Shown: positions 50,900 to 59,435 of the stretch, piece after piece
Position numbering within the stretch: the first letter of the stretch is position 1
Layout: every line of letters starts with the position of its first letter
Translations under genes and position numbers: made by a program
Source of the DNA: Pseudomonas phenolilytica
GTDB taxonomy: Bacteria; Pseudomonadota; Gammaproteobacteria; Pseudomonadales; Pseudomonadaceae
Assembly (NCBI RefSeq): GCF_021432765.1
Contig: NZ_CP058908.1
Coordinates: 574,001-638,000, forward strand
Direction: 5' to 3'
Length of the DNA stretch: 64,000 nucleotides
The notes under the pieces: generated by a model
Seen by the model: only the letters and a program-made list of their open reading frames with translations
Database searches by the model: none
Told to the model about the DNA's origin: nothing

Positions 50900-51958
50900 T
50901 CAGACCTCGGAATACATGCGGCCGGGGTTGAAGATCCCCTGCGGGTCGAGCGCGGCCTTGAGCTGGCGGTGATAGCGCAGCAGCGGTGCGGACAGCGGCT
51001 GGAACGGATTGGCCGTCGCGCCCGCGGTGAAGCAGCTGGCGTGGCCGCCGACCTCGACGGCGATGCCGCGTACGGTCACCGCATCGGCATCGGTCTTTAG
51101 CCAGCGCTGGGCGCCGGCCCAGTCCACCAGATGCTCGCCCGGCAGGTTGAGCGCCGGCGTGTTGTTCGGCAGCGACAGCCGCCACAGCGGCCGTGCGTCG
51201 GCAAAGAACGCCAGGCGCTGCTCGCGCAGCTCGCTCCAGTAACCGGCGTCCAGATCGTCGCCACCGATGCGCTCGCGCGCGGCGTTGACCGAACCTTCGC
51301 CGCCTTCCAGGCGCAGGTTGAGGAATCGCCCGTCATGGCTGGCCGCGCTGATCGGCACCGGCTGCTGGCCCCACTCGGCGAGCTTGAGCAGCGCGCGCTC
51401 CAGATCGATCTCGAGACGCAGGCTGGTGCACTGGCGCGGCTTGGGCAGCACCTTGAGCGAAACTTCGGTGAGCACGCCGAGGCAGCCGAAGCTGCCGGCC
51501 ATCAGGCGCGACAGGTCGTAGCCGGCGACGTTCTTCATCACCTCACCACCGAAGCGCAGGTGCTTGCCCTGCCCGGTGATGATCCGCGTGCCGAGGACAA
51601 AATCGCGGACCGAACCGCTCCACGGCCGGCGCGGGCCGGACAGCCCGGCAGCGATCATGCCGCCGACCGTGGCGCCTTCGCCGAAATGCGGCGGCTCACA
51701 GGGCAGCATCTGCCCGGCGGCATCCAGCGCGGCTTCCAGCTCGGCCAGCGGGGTGCCGGCACGCGCGGTGATCACCAGTTCGGTGGGGTCGTAGCTGACG
51801 ATGCCGCGATGGGCGCGCACGTCGAGCAACTGGCCCTCGACCGCGCGACCGAGGAAGGCCTTGCTGCCGCTGCCCTGGATGCGCAGCGGGGTCTTGCTCG
51901 CCAGCGCCTGGTTGACCTGTTCCAGCAACTGCTCGCTGGCATCGAATGAAACCGTCAT
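50900..51958 (-). CDS. glcE: Glycolate oxidase FAD-binding subunit GlcE
   Basis: A 352-residue FAD-binding (PCMH-type) subunit: RIQGSGSKAFLGRA and GATVGGMIAAGLSGPRRPW bind the FAD, and the remainder is a shortened, non-catalytic-looking oxidase domain, as usual for GlcE. It works with GlcD and GlcF to oxidise glycolate to glyoxylate. The ATG shares one base with the glcD stop (51956-51960), so translation is coupled. An in-frame upstream extension of 59 residues overlaps glcD and is rejected. Confidence 0.96.
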   Translation of the reverse strand: MTVSFDASEQLLEQVNQALASKTPLRIQGSGSKAFLGRAVEGQLLDVRAHRGIVSYDPTELVITARAGTPLAELEAALDAAGQMLPCEPPHFGEGATVGGMIAAGLSGPRRPWSGSVRDFVLGTRIITGQGKHLRFGGEVMKNVAGYDLSRLMAGSFGCLGVLTEVSLKVLPKPRQCTSLRLEIDLERALLKLAEWGQQPVPISAASHDGRFLNLRLEGGEGSVNAARERIGGDDLDAGYWSELREQRLAFFADARPLWRLSLPNNTPALNLPGEHLVDWAGAQRWLKTDADAVTVRGIAVEVGGHASCFTAGATANPFQPLSAPLLRYHRQLKAALDPQGIFNPGRMYSEV

Positions 51959-53457
51959 CAAAAGCGCTCCAGTTCGGGGAAGGGCAGTTCGCCGTTGTGG
52001 ATATGCATGCGGCCGAACTCGGCGCAGCGGTGCAGGGTCGGGATGTTCTTGCCAGGGTTGAGCAGGCCACTCGGGTCGAAGGCCGCCTTCACCGCGTGGA
52101 ACAGGGTCAGTTCGTCGCTGTTGAACTGCGCGCACATCTGGTTGATCTTCTCGCGCCCGACGCCGTGCTCGCCGGTGATGCTGCCGCCGACCTTGACGCA
52201 GAGTTCGAGGATCTTGCCGCCGAGGTCCTCGGCACGCTCCAGCTCACCGGGCTGGTTGGCATCGAAGAGGATCAGCGGGTGCATGTTGCCGTCGCCGGCG
52301 TGAAACACGTTGGCCACGCGCAGACCGAACTGCTCGGACAGCTCGGCGATGCCACGCAGCACGCCCGGCAGCTCGCGCCGCGGGATGGTGCCGTCCATGC
52401 AGTAGTAGTCCGGCGAAATGCGCCCGACCGCCGGGAAGGCGTTCTTGCGTCCGGCCCAGAAACGCACGCGCTCGGCTTCGTCTTTCGCCAGGCGCACTTC
52501 GGTGGCGCCGGCCAGCTTGAGCACTTCGCTGACGCGCGCGCAGTCGTCGTGCACGTCGGCTTCGACGCCGTCCAGCTCGCAGAGCAGGATCGCCTCGGCA
52601 TCCACCGGGTAGCCGGCGTGGATGAAGTCTTCGGCAGCGCGGATCGACAGGTTGTCCATCATCTCCAGCCCGCCGGGGATGATGCCGGCGGCGATGATGT
52701 CGCCCACCGCACGCCCGGCCTTCTCCACCGAGTCGAACGCGGCCAGCAGCACCTTGGCCACCTGCGGCTTGGGCAGCAGCTTGACGGTCACCTCGGTGAC
52801 GATGCCGAGCATGCCCTCGGAGCCGGTGAACAGCGCCAGCAGGTCGAAGCCCGGCGAGTCCAGCGCGTCCGAGCCGAGCACCATGCGCTCGCCTTCGACG
52901 GTGAGGATTTCCACCTTGAGCAGGTTGTGCACAGTCAGGCCGTACTTCAGGCAGTGCACGCCGCCGGCGTTCTCGGCGACGTTGCCGCCGATCGAGCAGG
53001 CGATCTGCGACGACGGGTCCGGCGCGTAGTACAGCTCGTAGGGCGCGGCGGCCTGGGAAATCGCCAGGTTGCGCACGCCGGGCTGAACGCGGGCGAAGCG
53101 CCCGGCCGGATCGACTTCGAGAATCTTGTTGAAGCGCGCCATCACCAGCAGGATGCCCTGCTCCAGCGGCAGCGCACCGCCGGACAGACCGGTACCGGCG
53201 CCGCGGGCGACCACCGGCACGCCGCGCTGGTGGCAGAGCTTGAGCAGCGTTTCGACCTGCTCGACGCGCTCGGGCAGCACCACCAGCATCGGCGTGGTGC
53301 GGTAGGCCGACAGGCCGTCGCATTCGTACGGCTTGAGGTCTTCGCCGCGATGGAGGATTTCCAGGTCCGGCAGCGTGCGCTGCAGCTCGGCCAGCAGGGC
53401 GGCCTTGTCGACCTTGGGCAACGCGCCGTCGACGCGTTCGTCGTAGAGGATATTCAT
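51958..53457 (-). CDS. glcD: Glycolate oxidase subunit GlcD
   Basis: The 499-residue catalytic FAD subunit of glycolate dehydrogenase. The FAD-binding region contains VARGAGTGLSGGALP and SIGGNVAENAGGVHCLKYG. The C-terminal oxidase cap has NVFHAGDGNMHPLILFD and GGSITGEHGVGREK with the metal-binding histidines of the D-lactate/glycolate oxidase family. The ATG at 53457 (MNILYDERVDG) is used; an in-frame extension to 53484 is unsupported. First gene of the glc operon, divergent from glcC. Confidence 0.97.
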   Translation of the reverse strand: MNILYDERVDGALPKVDKAALLAELQRTLPDLEILHRGEDLKPYECDGLSAYRTTPMLVVLPERVEQVETLLKLCHQRGVPVVARGAGTGLSGGALPLEQGILLVMARFNKILEVDPAGRFARVQPGVRNLAISQAAAPYELYYAPDPSSQIACSIGGNVAENAGGVHCLKYGLTVHNLLKVEILTVEGERMVLGSDALDSPGFDLLALFTGSEGMLGIVTEVTVKLLPKPQVAKVLLAAFDSVEKAGRAVGDIIAAGIIPGGLEMMDNLSIRAAEDFIHAGYPVDAEAILLCELDGVEADVHDDCARVSEVLKLAGATEVRLAKDEAERVRFWAGRKNAFPAVGRISPDYYCMDGTIPRRELPGVLRGIAELSEQFGLRVANVFHAGDGNMHPLILFDANQPGELERAEDLGGKILELCVKVGGSITGEHGVGREKINQMCAQFNSDELTLFHAVKAAFDPSGLLNPGKNIPTLHRCAEFGRMHIHNGELPFPELERF

Positions 53458-53555
53458 GCAGATTCGCCGCTCTCGTACGGTCACCCCAGCACGGCCGCTG
53501 CGGTGAGATGCCGCATGTTTAGCCTGCGCGACGCCGACACGTCCATGCCGGCGCC

Positions 53556-53573
53556 AACTGGTCCTACCAGTTT
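53556..53573. promoter_or_regulatory. GlcC-type operator 1
   Basis: Palindrome CTGGT-CCT-ACCAG with AA before and TT after (53556-53573), in the glcD-glcC divergent region, about 99 nt upstream of the glcD start. It matches the TGGT-N3-ACCA form of operators for FadR-family regulators such as GlcC, LldR and PdhR. A near-identical copy lies about 107 nt away. Confidence 0.75.
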
Positions 53574-53662
53574 CTGTAGTGATAGCCGCTCAAGCACTAC
53601 CTGAATACCAGGCAAGCCGCCATTTCTGCACGCAGGAAGCTACTCGGGGTAAACTGTCCGCA

Positions 53663-53677
53663 AACTGGTCCTACCAG
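53663..53677. promoter_or_regulatory. GlcC-type operator 2
   Basis: A second copy of AACTGGTCCTACCAG (53663-53677), ending 16 nt before the glcC ATG. Its position over the start region of glcC suggests autoregulation, while operator 1 is placed for control of glcD. Two sites of the same sequence might also allow looping between them. Confidence 0.75.
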
Positions 53678-53693
53678 CAGTGAGAGCACCTGC

Positions 53694-54467
53694 ATGTTGA
53701 GCGAAAAGAACAATGACCGTCGTCAAGTCGCTGACGTGGTCGCCGAGCGGATCGAGCGCCTGATCGTCGATGGCGTGCTCAAAGCCGGCCAGGCACTGCC
53801 TTCGGAGCGGCGCCTGTGCGAGAAACTCGGCATCTCACGCTCGGCCCTGCGCGAGGGCCTGCGCGTGCTGCGCGGGCGCGGGATCATCGAGACGGCGCAG
53901 GGTCGCGGCTCCTTCGTTGCGCAGCTGTCGGACAAGCGCGATGCCAGTCCGCTGATGCACCTGTTCAATTCGCAGCCGCGCACGTTGTACGACCTGCTGG
54001 AAGTGCGCGCGCTACTGGAAGGCGAATCGGCGCGGCTCGCCGCGCTGCGCGGCACCGATGCCGATTTCGTGCTGCTGCGCCGGCGCTACGAGGAAATGCT
54101 CGCCGCCCATTCCGACGTGCAGGACGCCGACCCGCGCGAGCACGCGCGCCTGGACCATGCCTTTCACCTGGCCATCTGCGAGGCCTCGCACAATCCGGTG
54201 CTGGTACACACCCTGCAGTCGCTCACCGACCTGATGCTGTCCACCGTGTTCGCCTCGGTGAACAACCTCTATCACCGCCCGGTGCAGAAGCGGCAGATCG
54301 ACCGCCAGCACTCGCGGCTGTTCCACGCGGTCACCGAACGCCTGCCCGACCAGGCGCAACGCGCCGCGCGCGACCACGTGCACGGCATTCGCGACAACCT
54401 GCGGGAGATCGAACAGGAAGAACAACGCCTGGTGCGAGCCACCATGCGCCTGGAAGGCTGGGCGTAA
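53694..54467 (+). CDS. glcC: GntR/FadR family glycolate regulator GlcC
   Basis: A 257-residue GntR-type regulator. The winged helix (about 10-75) has LPSERRLCEKLGISRSALRE with the GntR signature RGRGIIETAQGRGSF. The C-terminal FCD (FadR) ligand domain (about 95-245) has the metal/ligand residues Asp and His in RLDHAFHLAICEASHNP and QHSRLFHAV. It activates the glc genes in response to glycolate in E. coli. It diverges from glcD, and two matching palindromes lie in between. Call from family, position and sites. Confidence 0.95.
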   Translation: MLSEKNNDRRQVADVVAERIERLIVDGVLKAGQALPSERRLCEKLGISRSALREGLRVLRGRGIIETAQGRGSFVAQLSDKRDASPLMHLFNSQPRTLYDLLEVRALLEGESARLAALRGTDADFVLLRRRYEEMLAAHSDVQDADPREHARLDHAFHLAICEASHNPVLVHTLQSLTDLMLSTVFASVNNLYHRPVQKRQIDRQHSRLFHAVTERLPDQAQRAARDHVHGIRDNLREIEQEEQRLVRATMRLEGWA

Positions 54468-54491
54468 ACCCGAACTGGAACGGATGGACGT

Positions 54492-54519
54492 AGGGTGAAT
54501 GTCGTTTTACATCCACCCT
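54492..54519. repeat. REP-like palindrome between glcC and the GGDEF gene
   Basis: AGGGTGAATGT (54492-54502) pairs with ACATCCACCCT (54509-54519) with one mismatch. It shares the AGGGTGGA/TCCACCCT core of the repeats at 40.0, 42.5 and 49.6 kb but is more degenerate. It lies between convergent genes. Confidence 0.55.
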
Positions 54520-54545
54520 GGCGCGCTGGGCGAGTCGCCTTCGGG

Positions 54546-55490
54546 CTAAGCCAGTACCGCCTGGTTGCGCCCCTGATGCTTGGCCTTGTAGAGCAGGCGA
54601 TCCACCCTTTCGAGAAAGGCCTGGGGCTGGTCGAGCGGGCCCGGGATGAGGGTACCCACGCCGAGACTGATCGTCAGCAGCGGTGCGACCTGGGAGTGGG
54701 CGTGCTGGATGTTCTGCCCGCGAATCAGCTGGCGACAGCGCTCGGCAACCTGGGCCGCGGCCTGGGCATCGGTCTCTGGCAGCAACAGGACAAACTCTTC
54801 ACCGCCATAACGGGCCAGCAGATCACGCGGGCGCACGGCGGCCCCGCTCAGGGCTTGGCCAACGCTTTTCAGGCAATCGTCGCCGCGCACATGACCATAG
54901 TGATCGTTGTACTGCTTGAAGTAGTCGATATCCAACAGGATCAGCGACAGCGGCAGTCTGTTGCGCTGGGCGTTGCTCCACTCCATCTGCAAGCGGTTGT
55001 CGAACATGCGCCGGTTGGCCACGCCGGTAAGGCCATCCTGATAGGAGAGTTCTTCCAGCTGTTTCTGCAGCTGCAACAGCTGTTGCTCGGTCTGCTTGCG
55101 CTCGCTGATGTCGAACATGAAGCCGACCAGCGCTTCGACCTCGCCCGCGGCATTGCGCAGCACATGCACCACATCGCGAATCCACACATAGCGGCCGTCG
55201 CGGGTCAGAGCGCGATAGTCGGCCTCGTGGTCGAGGCCTGACTGGGACTGCGCCACACAGAAATTCACCACCCACTCGCGGTCTTCCGGGTGCATGCGCT
55301 CGGCCCAGTCATTGGCGCTCAGCCAACTGCCCTGCGGCCAGCCCAGCAGGGCTTCGATCTGCGGGCCGATATAGGCAAACGTCATGGTGGCCCAGTCGAT
55401 CTTCCAGGGAATGGCCTTGGTCGATTCGAGCAGTGTCTTGTACACCGCACTATCGTTGATCATCGAGCCGTTCATCATCGAGTCGTGCAT
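54546..55490 (-). CDS. PAS-GGDEF diguanylate cyclase
   Basis: A 314-residue soluble protein with an N-terminal PAS/PAC sensor domain (about 15-140; IPWKIDWATMTFAYIGPQ, then DGRYVWIRDVVHVLR) and a C-terminal GGDEF domain (about 150-310). The active-site signature is intact (RYGGEEF), and five residues upstream lies an RPRD inhibitory I-site, so product feedback is expected. It should make c-di-GMP from GTP. The ATG at 55490 follows GGAAGGT. The gene interrupts the glcC-ubiC neighbourhood I know from P. aeruginosa. Confidence 0.93.
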   Translation of the reverse strand: MHDSMMNGSMINDSAVYKTLLESTKAIPWKIDWATMTFAYIGPQIEALLGWPQGSWLSANDWAERMHPEDREWVVNFCVAQSQSGLDHEADYRALTRDGRYVWIRDVVHVLRNAAGEVEALVGFMFDISERKQTEQQLLQLQKQLEELSYQDGLTGVANRRMFDNRLQMEWSNAQRNRLPLSLILLDIDYFKQYNDHYGHVRGDDCLKSVGQALSGAAVRPRDLLARYGGEEFVLLLPETDAQAAAQVAERCRQLIRGQNIQHAHSQVAPLLTISLGVGTLIPGPLDQPQAFLERVDRLLYKAKHQGRNQAVLA

Positions 55491-55623
55491 GGCGGACCTT
55501 CCGGGCGGGGCATGCGCAGGGTTGTAACCAACATCGGCAACCCGTGCAACCGGCGCAGTCAGCGCGCTTGCCGGCTTTCTTGTTAGACTCCCCGCCTTTC
55601 CTGAATCGCACCCTCTATCGCCC

Positions 55624-56163
55624 GTGCCCGAACTCCACACCTGGCTGACCGCCAACCAACTGCCGACGCCGCTCGATCCGCTGCAGCATGACTGGCTCTA
55701 TGTCGACAAGGGCTCGCTGACCCGTCGCCTGACCGAGCTGGCCGCCGGCGCCTTCAGCGTGATCCCGCTGCACCAGGCCTGGGAGCCGTTGCGCGACGAC
55801 GAGTGTGTCGCGCTCGGAGTGGCGCCCGGCAGCCAGGGCTGGGTGCGCGAAGTCTACCTGTGCGGCCACGGCCGGCCCTGGGTATTCGCCCGCAGCGTCG
55901 CCGCGCGCGCCGCGCTGGAGCGTTCCGGCATGGACCTGCAGGGCCTCGGCAGTCGCTCGCTCGGCGAACTGCTGTTCAGCGATCCGGCGTTCGCCCGCGG
56001 CACGCTAGAAGCCTGCCGCTACCCCGCCGCCTGGCTGCCGCCGGAGCATCGCCAGCCCGACCTGTGGGCGCGCCGCTCGCGCTTCAGCCGCGAGCACCTC
56101 GGCGTGCTGGTGGCGGAGGTATTCCTGCCCGAACTCTGGCAAGCCGCCGGCATCGCGCCATGA
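55624..56163 (+). CDS. ubiC: Chorismate pyruvate-lyase
   Basis: Converts chorismate to 4-hydroxybenzoate and pyruvate, the first committed step of ubiquinone synthesis. The 179-residue protein has the UbiC core: DWLYVDKGSLTRRL (with an Arg near residue 34 that binds product), VREVYLCGHGRPWVFARS with the conserved Arg/Glu, and LGELLFSDP. The start is GTG at 55624. It is followed 48 nt later by ubiA. Confidence 0.94.
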   Translation: MPELHTWLTANQLPTPLDPLQHDWLYVDKGSLTRRLTELAAGAFSVIPLHQAWEPLRDDECVALGVAPGSQGWVREVYLCGHGRPWVFARSVAARAALERSGMDLQGLGSRSLGELLFSDPAFARGTLEACRYPAAWLPPEHRQPDLWARRSRFSREHLGVLVAEVFLPELWQAAGIAP

Positions 56164-56211
56164 GCCGCGCTGCCCGCGCCTGATTCGTCATCTTCCGCAC
56201 GGAGACCGCCG

Positions 56212-57108
56212 ATGTATCTGAAACTCCTGCAATCGTGCAATCGCCTGCACCCACGCGCCTGGGACTTCATCCAGCTGACACGCATGGACAAGCCGATCGG
56301 CATCTACCTGCTGCTGTGGCCGACCCTCACCGCGCTGTGGATCGCCGCCGAGGGCGTGCCGAGTCTCAAGCATCTGTTCATCTTCAGCGCCGGCGTGGTG
56401 CTGATGCGCGCCGCCGGCTGCGTGATCAACGATTTCGCCGACCGCAATTTCGACGGCCACGTGCAGCGCACCAGCAACCGCCCGCTGGCCACCGGGCGCA
56501 TCCGCGTGCGCGAGGCCTGGATACTGTTCGCCGTGCTGGTGACACTGGCCTTCGGCCTGGTGCTGCTGACCAACGCACTCACGGTCTGGCTGTCGTTCGG
56601 CGCGCTGGCGGTCGCCTCGCTGTATCCGTTCATGAAGCGCTACACCTACTACCCGCAGGTGGTGCTCGGTGCGGCGTACTCGTGGGGCATCCTGATGTGC
56701 TTCACCGCCACCCGCGGCACGCTGCCGCCGGAGGCCTGGCTGCTGTTCATCGCCAACGTGGTGTGGACGGTGGCCTACGACACCTACTACGCCATGGCCG
56801 ACCGCGAGGACGATCTGAAGATCGGCATCCGCTCCACCGCCATCCTGTTCGGCGATGCCGACCGGGTGATCATCCTCGGCCTGCAGGGCCTGATGCTGTT
56901 CTGTCTGCTGCTGGCTGGCGCGCGCTTCGAGCTGGGGCAATGGTTCCACCTCGGCCTGGCGCTCGCCGCCGCCTGCTACCTGTGGGAATTCCATTACACC
57001 CGCTCACGCGACCGGCAGCGCTGTTTCGCCGCCTTCCTGCACAACCACTGGGCCGGCCTGGCGATCTTCGCCGGCATCGTGGCGGATTACGCGCTCAAGG
57101 CCGGCTGA
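56212..57108 (+). CDS. ubiA: 4-hydroxybenzoate octaprenyltransferase
   Basis: Attaches the polyprenyl chain to 4-hydroxybenzoate in the inner membrane. The 298-residue protein has about nine hydrophobic segments. The two Asp-rich motifs for Mg-prenyl diphosphate are present: [12 protein letters not shown] (about residues 75-86) and [13 protein letters not shown] (about 193-205). It forms an operon with ubiC. Length and motifs are normal. Confidence 0.96.
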   Translation: MYLKLLQSCNRLHPRAWDFIQLTRMDKPIGIYLLLWPTLTALWIAAEGVPSLKHLFIFSAGVVLMRAAGCVINDFADRNFDGHVQRTSNRPLATGRIRVREAWILFAVLVTLAFGLVLLTNALTVWLSFGALAVASLYPFMKRYTYYPQVVLGAAYSWGILMCFTATRGTLPPEAWLLFIANVVWTVAYDTYYAMADREDDLKIGIRSTAILFGDADRVIILGLQGLMLFCLLLAGARFELGQWFHLGLALAAACYLWEFHYTRSRDRQRCFAAFLHNHWAGLAIFAGIVADYALKAG

Positions 57109-57226
57109 ACTGCGCTGAGTCAACGTGCGCGATTTTGTGGGCAACAGGCAGCTATCGCGCAAAAAACAGCCAGCCAATGGCGCTTTGATGGCACGCCGGC
57201 CGACCTCGCCAGCCGCTGCCCTCGTG

Positions 57227-57244
57227 CTGTCACATCGCTGCAAT
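57227..57244 (+). promoter_or_regulatory. Pho box upstream of phoB
   Basis: CTGTCAC-ATCG-CTGCAAT: two 7-nt half-sites separated by 4 nt, close to the Pho box consensus CTGTCAT-N4-CTGTCAT. It ends 46 nt before the phoB ATG, and TATCTAAT (57253-57260) downstream could be the -10. It supports PhoB autoregulation, as known for phoBR in related bacteria. Confidence 0.65.
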
Positions 57245-57290
57245 AATTCCGTTATCTAATGCCGAACGACAGAATGACCGAGGCGTGACC

Positions 57291-57980
57291 ATGAACGGCA
57301 AGAGCATACTGATCGTCGACGACGAAGCGCCGATCCGCGAGATGATCGTCGTCGCCCTGGAAATGGCCGGCTACGAATGCCTGGAGGCGGAAAACAGCCA
57401 GCAGGCCCATGCGCTGATCATCGATCGCCAGCCCGATCTGATCCTGCTCGACTGGATGCTGCCCGGTACCTCTGGCATCGAGCTGGCGCGGCGCCTCAAG
57501 CGCGACGAGCTGACCGCCGACACCCCGATCATCATGCTCACCGCCAAGGGCGAAGAGGACAACAAGATCCAGGGCCTGGAAGTCGGCGCCGACGACTACA
57601 TCACCAAGCCGTTCTCCCCCCGCGAGCTGGTAGCGCGCCTGAAGGCCGTGCTGCGCCGCGCCGCGCCGACCGACAGCGAGGCGCCCATCGAGGTTGGCGG
57701 CCTGCTGCTGGACCCGATCAGCCACCGCGTCACCATCGACGGCAAGCCGGCCGAGATGGGCCCGACCGAATACCGTCTGTTGCAGTTCTTCATGACGCAC
57801 CAGGAGCGCGCCTATACTCGCGGCCAACTGCTGGATCAGGTCTGGGGCGGCAACGTCTATGTCGAGGAGCGCACCGTCGACGTGCATATCCGCCGACTGC
57901 GCAAGGCGCTTGGCGAGGCTTACGAGAACCTGGTCCAGACCGTACGCGGCACCGGCTATCGCTTCTCCAGCAAGGTCTGA
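57291..57980 (+). CDS. phoB: Phosphate regulon response regulator PhoB
   Basis: A 229-residue OmpR-type response regulator activated at low phosphate. The receiver (about 1-120) has acidic DDE in [13 protein letters not shown], the phosphoacceptor Asp in [10 protein letters not shown] (about 52) and Lys in [10 protein letters not shown]. The winged-helix DNA-binding domain (about 130-228) ends with [12 protein letters not shown]. The ATG at 57291 follows GAGG at 57280-57283; an in-frame GTG two codons upstream (57285) is less well placed. It starts 183 nt after ubiA and has a Pho box upstream; phoR follows after 40 nt. Confidence 0.97.
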   Translation: MNGKSILIVDDEAPIREMIVVALEMAGYECLEAENSQQAHALIIDRQPDLILLDWMLPGTSGIELARRLKRDELTADTPIIMLTAKGEEDNKIQGLEVGADDYITKPFSPRELVARLKAVLRRAAPTDSEAPIEVGGLLLDPISHRVTIDGKPAEMGPTEYRLLQFFMTHQERAYTRGQLLDQVWGGNVYVEERTVDVHIRRLRKALGEAYENLVQTVRGTGYRFSSKV

Positions 57981-58020
57981 CACCTCACCGCCACCCTACC
58001 GTCCGCATGGAGCTTCTCGG

Positions 58021-59322
58021 TTGAACCAGAACTGGCAAGGCACGCTCGTCCGCCGTCTCCTGCTCCTGCTGGGCGCCTGCCTGCTGCTCGGGCTGGTCAC
58101 TGGCGAATACGCCTGGATGCTCGTGCTCGGTCTGGGCGGCTATCTGGGCTGGACCTTCCATCAGCTGCGCCGCCTGCAGCACTGGCTGCAGCGCAAGGAT
58201 GCCGACCAGCCACCCCCCGATGCCGCCGGCGTCTGGGGCGAGGTGTTCGACAACCTCTACCAGCTGCAACGCCGCGACCTGCGCCTGCGCGGCCAGCTGC
58301 AGGCGGTGATCGACCGCGTGCAGGGCTCCACCGCGGCACTGAAGGACGCGGTGATCATGCTCGACAGCGACGGCAACCTGGAATGGTGGAACATCGCCGC
58401 CGACCGCCTGCTCGGCCTGAAGAAACCGCAGGACATCGGCCACCCGATCACCAACCTGGTACGCCATCCGCGCTTCAAGGACTACTTCGAGGGCGGCCAG
58501 TACGACGAGCCGCTGGAGCTGCCGGCGCCGGTCAACGACCGCCTGCGCCTGCAGATCACCATCACCCGCTACGGCAACAGCGAACGCCTGCTGGTGGTGC
58601 GTGACGTCACGCGGGTGCATCAGCTCGAGCAGATGCGCAAGGACTTCGTCGCCAACGTTTCCCATGAGCTGCGCACGCCGCTGACGGTGATCGCCGGCTA
58701 TCTGGAGACGTTGCTGGACAACCCGGAGCAGATCAATCCGCGCCTGCTGCGCGCGCTGCAGCAGATGAACCAGCAGACCGATCGCATGCAACACCTGATC
58801 AATGACCTGCTGCTGCTGGCCAAGCTCGAAGCCAGCAACCGGCCGACCGACAACCAGCCGATCGCCGTCGCGCCGCTGCTGCAATCGATAACCAGCGACG
58901 CGCGCGCCCTTTCCGGCAGCCACGCGCACCGCATCAGCCTCGACGCCGACGCCGCGCTGTGGCTCAAGGGCAGCGAGACCGAGCTGCGCAGTGCGTTCTC
59001 CAATCTGGTGTTCAACGCGGTGAAATACACGCCTGGCGGCGGCGATATTCACATCCGCTGGTGGAGCAACGAGGCCGGCGCGCACCTGAGCGTGGAGGAT
59101 TCCGGCCTGGGTATCGAGCCCAAGCACCTGCCGCGGCTGACCGAGCGCTTCTATCGCGTCGACTCCAGCCGCGCGAGCAATACCGGCGGCACCGGTCTCG
59201 GCCTGGCGATCGTCAAGCACGTGCTGCTGCGCCATCAGGGTCGGCTGGACATCAACAGCTCGCCGGGCAAAGGCAGCACCTTTACTTGCCATTTTCCGAC
59301 GTCACAGATCGCGCAGCGCTGA
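58021..59322 (+). CDS. phoR: Phosphate regulon sensor histidine kinase PhoR
   Basis: A 433-residue inner-membrane histidine kinase partner of PhoB. Two short hydrophobic helices at about 10-45 leave no real periplasmic domain, as usual for PhoR. A PAS domain (about 95-195), a HisKA dimerisation domain with the phosphorylated His in VSHELRTPL (about residue 215) and an HATPase domain with the N-box NLVFNAVKYTPGGG and the glycine box TGGTGLGLAIVKH follow. The start is TTG at 58021 after GGAG (58009-58012). Confidence 0.95.
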   Translation: MNQNWQGTLVRRLLLLLGACLLLGLVTGEYAWMLVLGLGGYLGWTFHQLRRLQHWLQRKDADQPPPDAAGVWGEVFDNLYQLQRRDLRLRGQLQAVIDRVQGSTAALKDAVIMLDSDGNLEWWNIAADRLLGLKKPQDIGHPITNLVRHPRFKDYFEGGQYDEPLELPAPVNDRLRLQITITRYGNSERLLVVRDVTRVHQLEQMRKDFVANVSHELRTPLTVIAGYLETLLDNPEQINPRLLRALQQMNQQTDRMQHLINDLLLLAKLEASNRPTDNQPIAVAPLLQSITSDARALSGSHAHRISLDADAALWLKGSETELRSAFSNLVFNAVKYTPGGGDIHIRWWSNEAGAHLSVEDSGLGIEPKHLPRLTERFYRVDSSRASNTGGTGLGLAIVKHVLLRHQGRLDINSSPGKGSTFTCHFPTSQIAQR

Positions 59323-59435
59323 CGACCGGGGCGCCGGCGGATCCCACGGCGCAACCACGCGATCGTCGGATGGTTGCTTGAAAAGCCCGCGCGCCGCCCC
59401 CATTCTGAGCGCTCCATTGCCATCCAGAACACCCC

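Noticed and set aside
53601..53611. Third GlcC-like site (CTGAATACCAG)
   Set aside because: Only one half-site matches and the palindrome spacing is two bases short.
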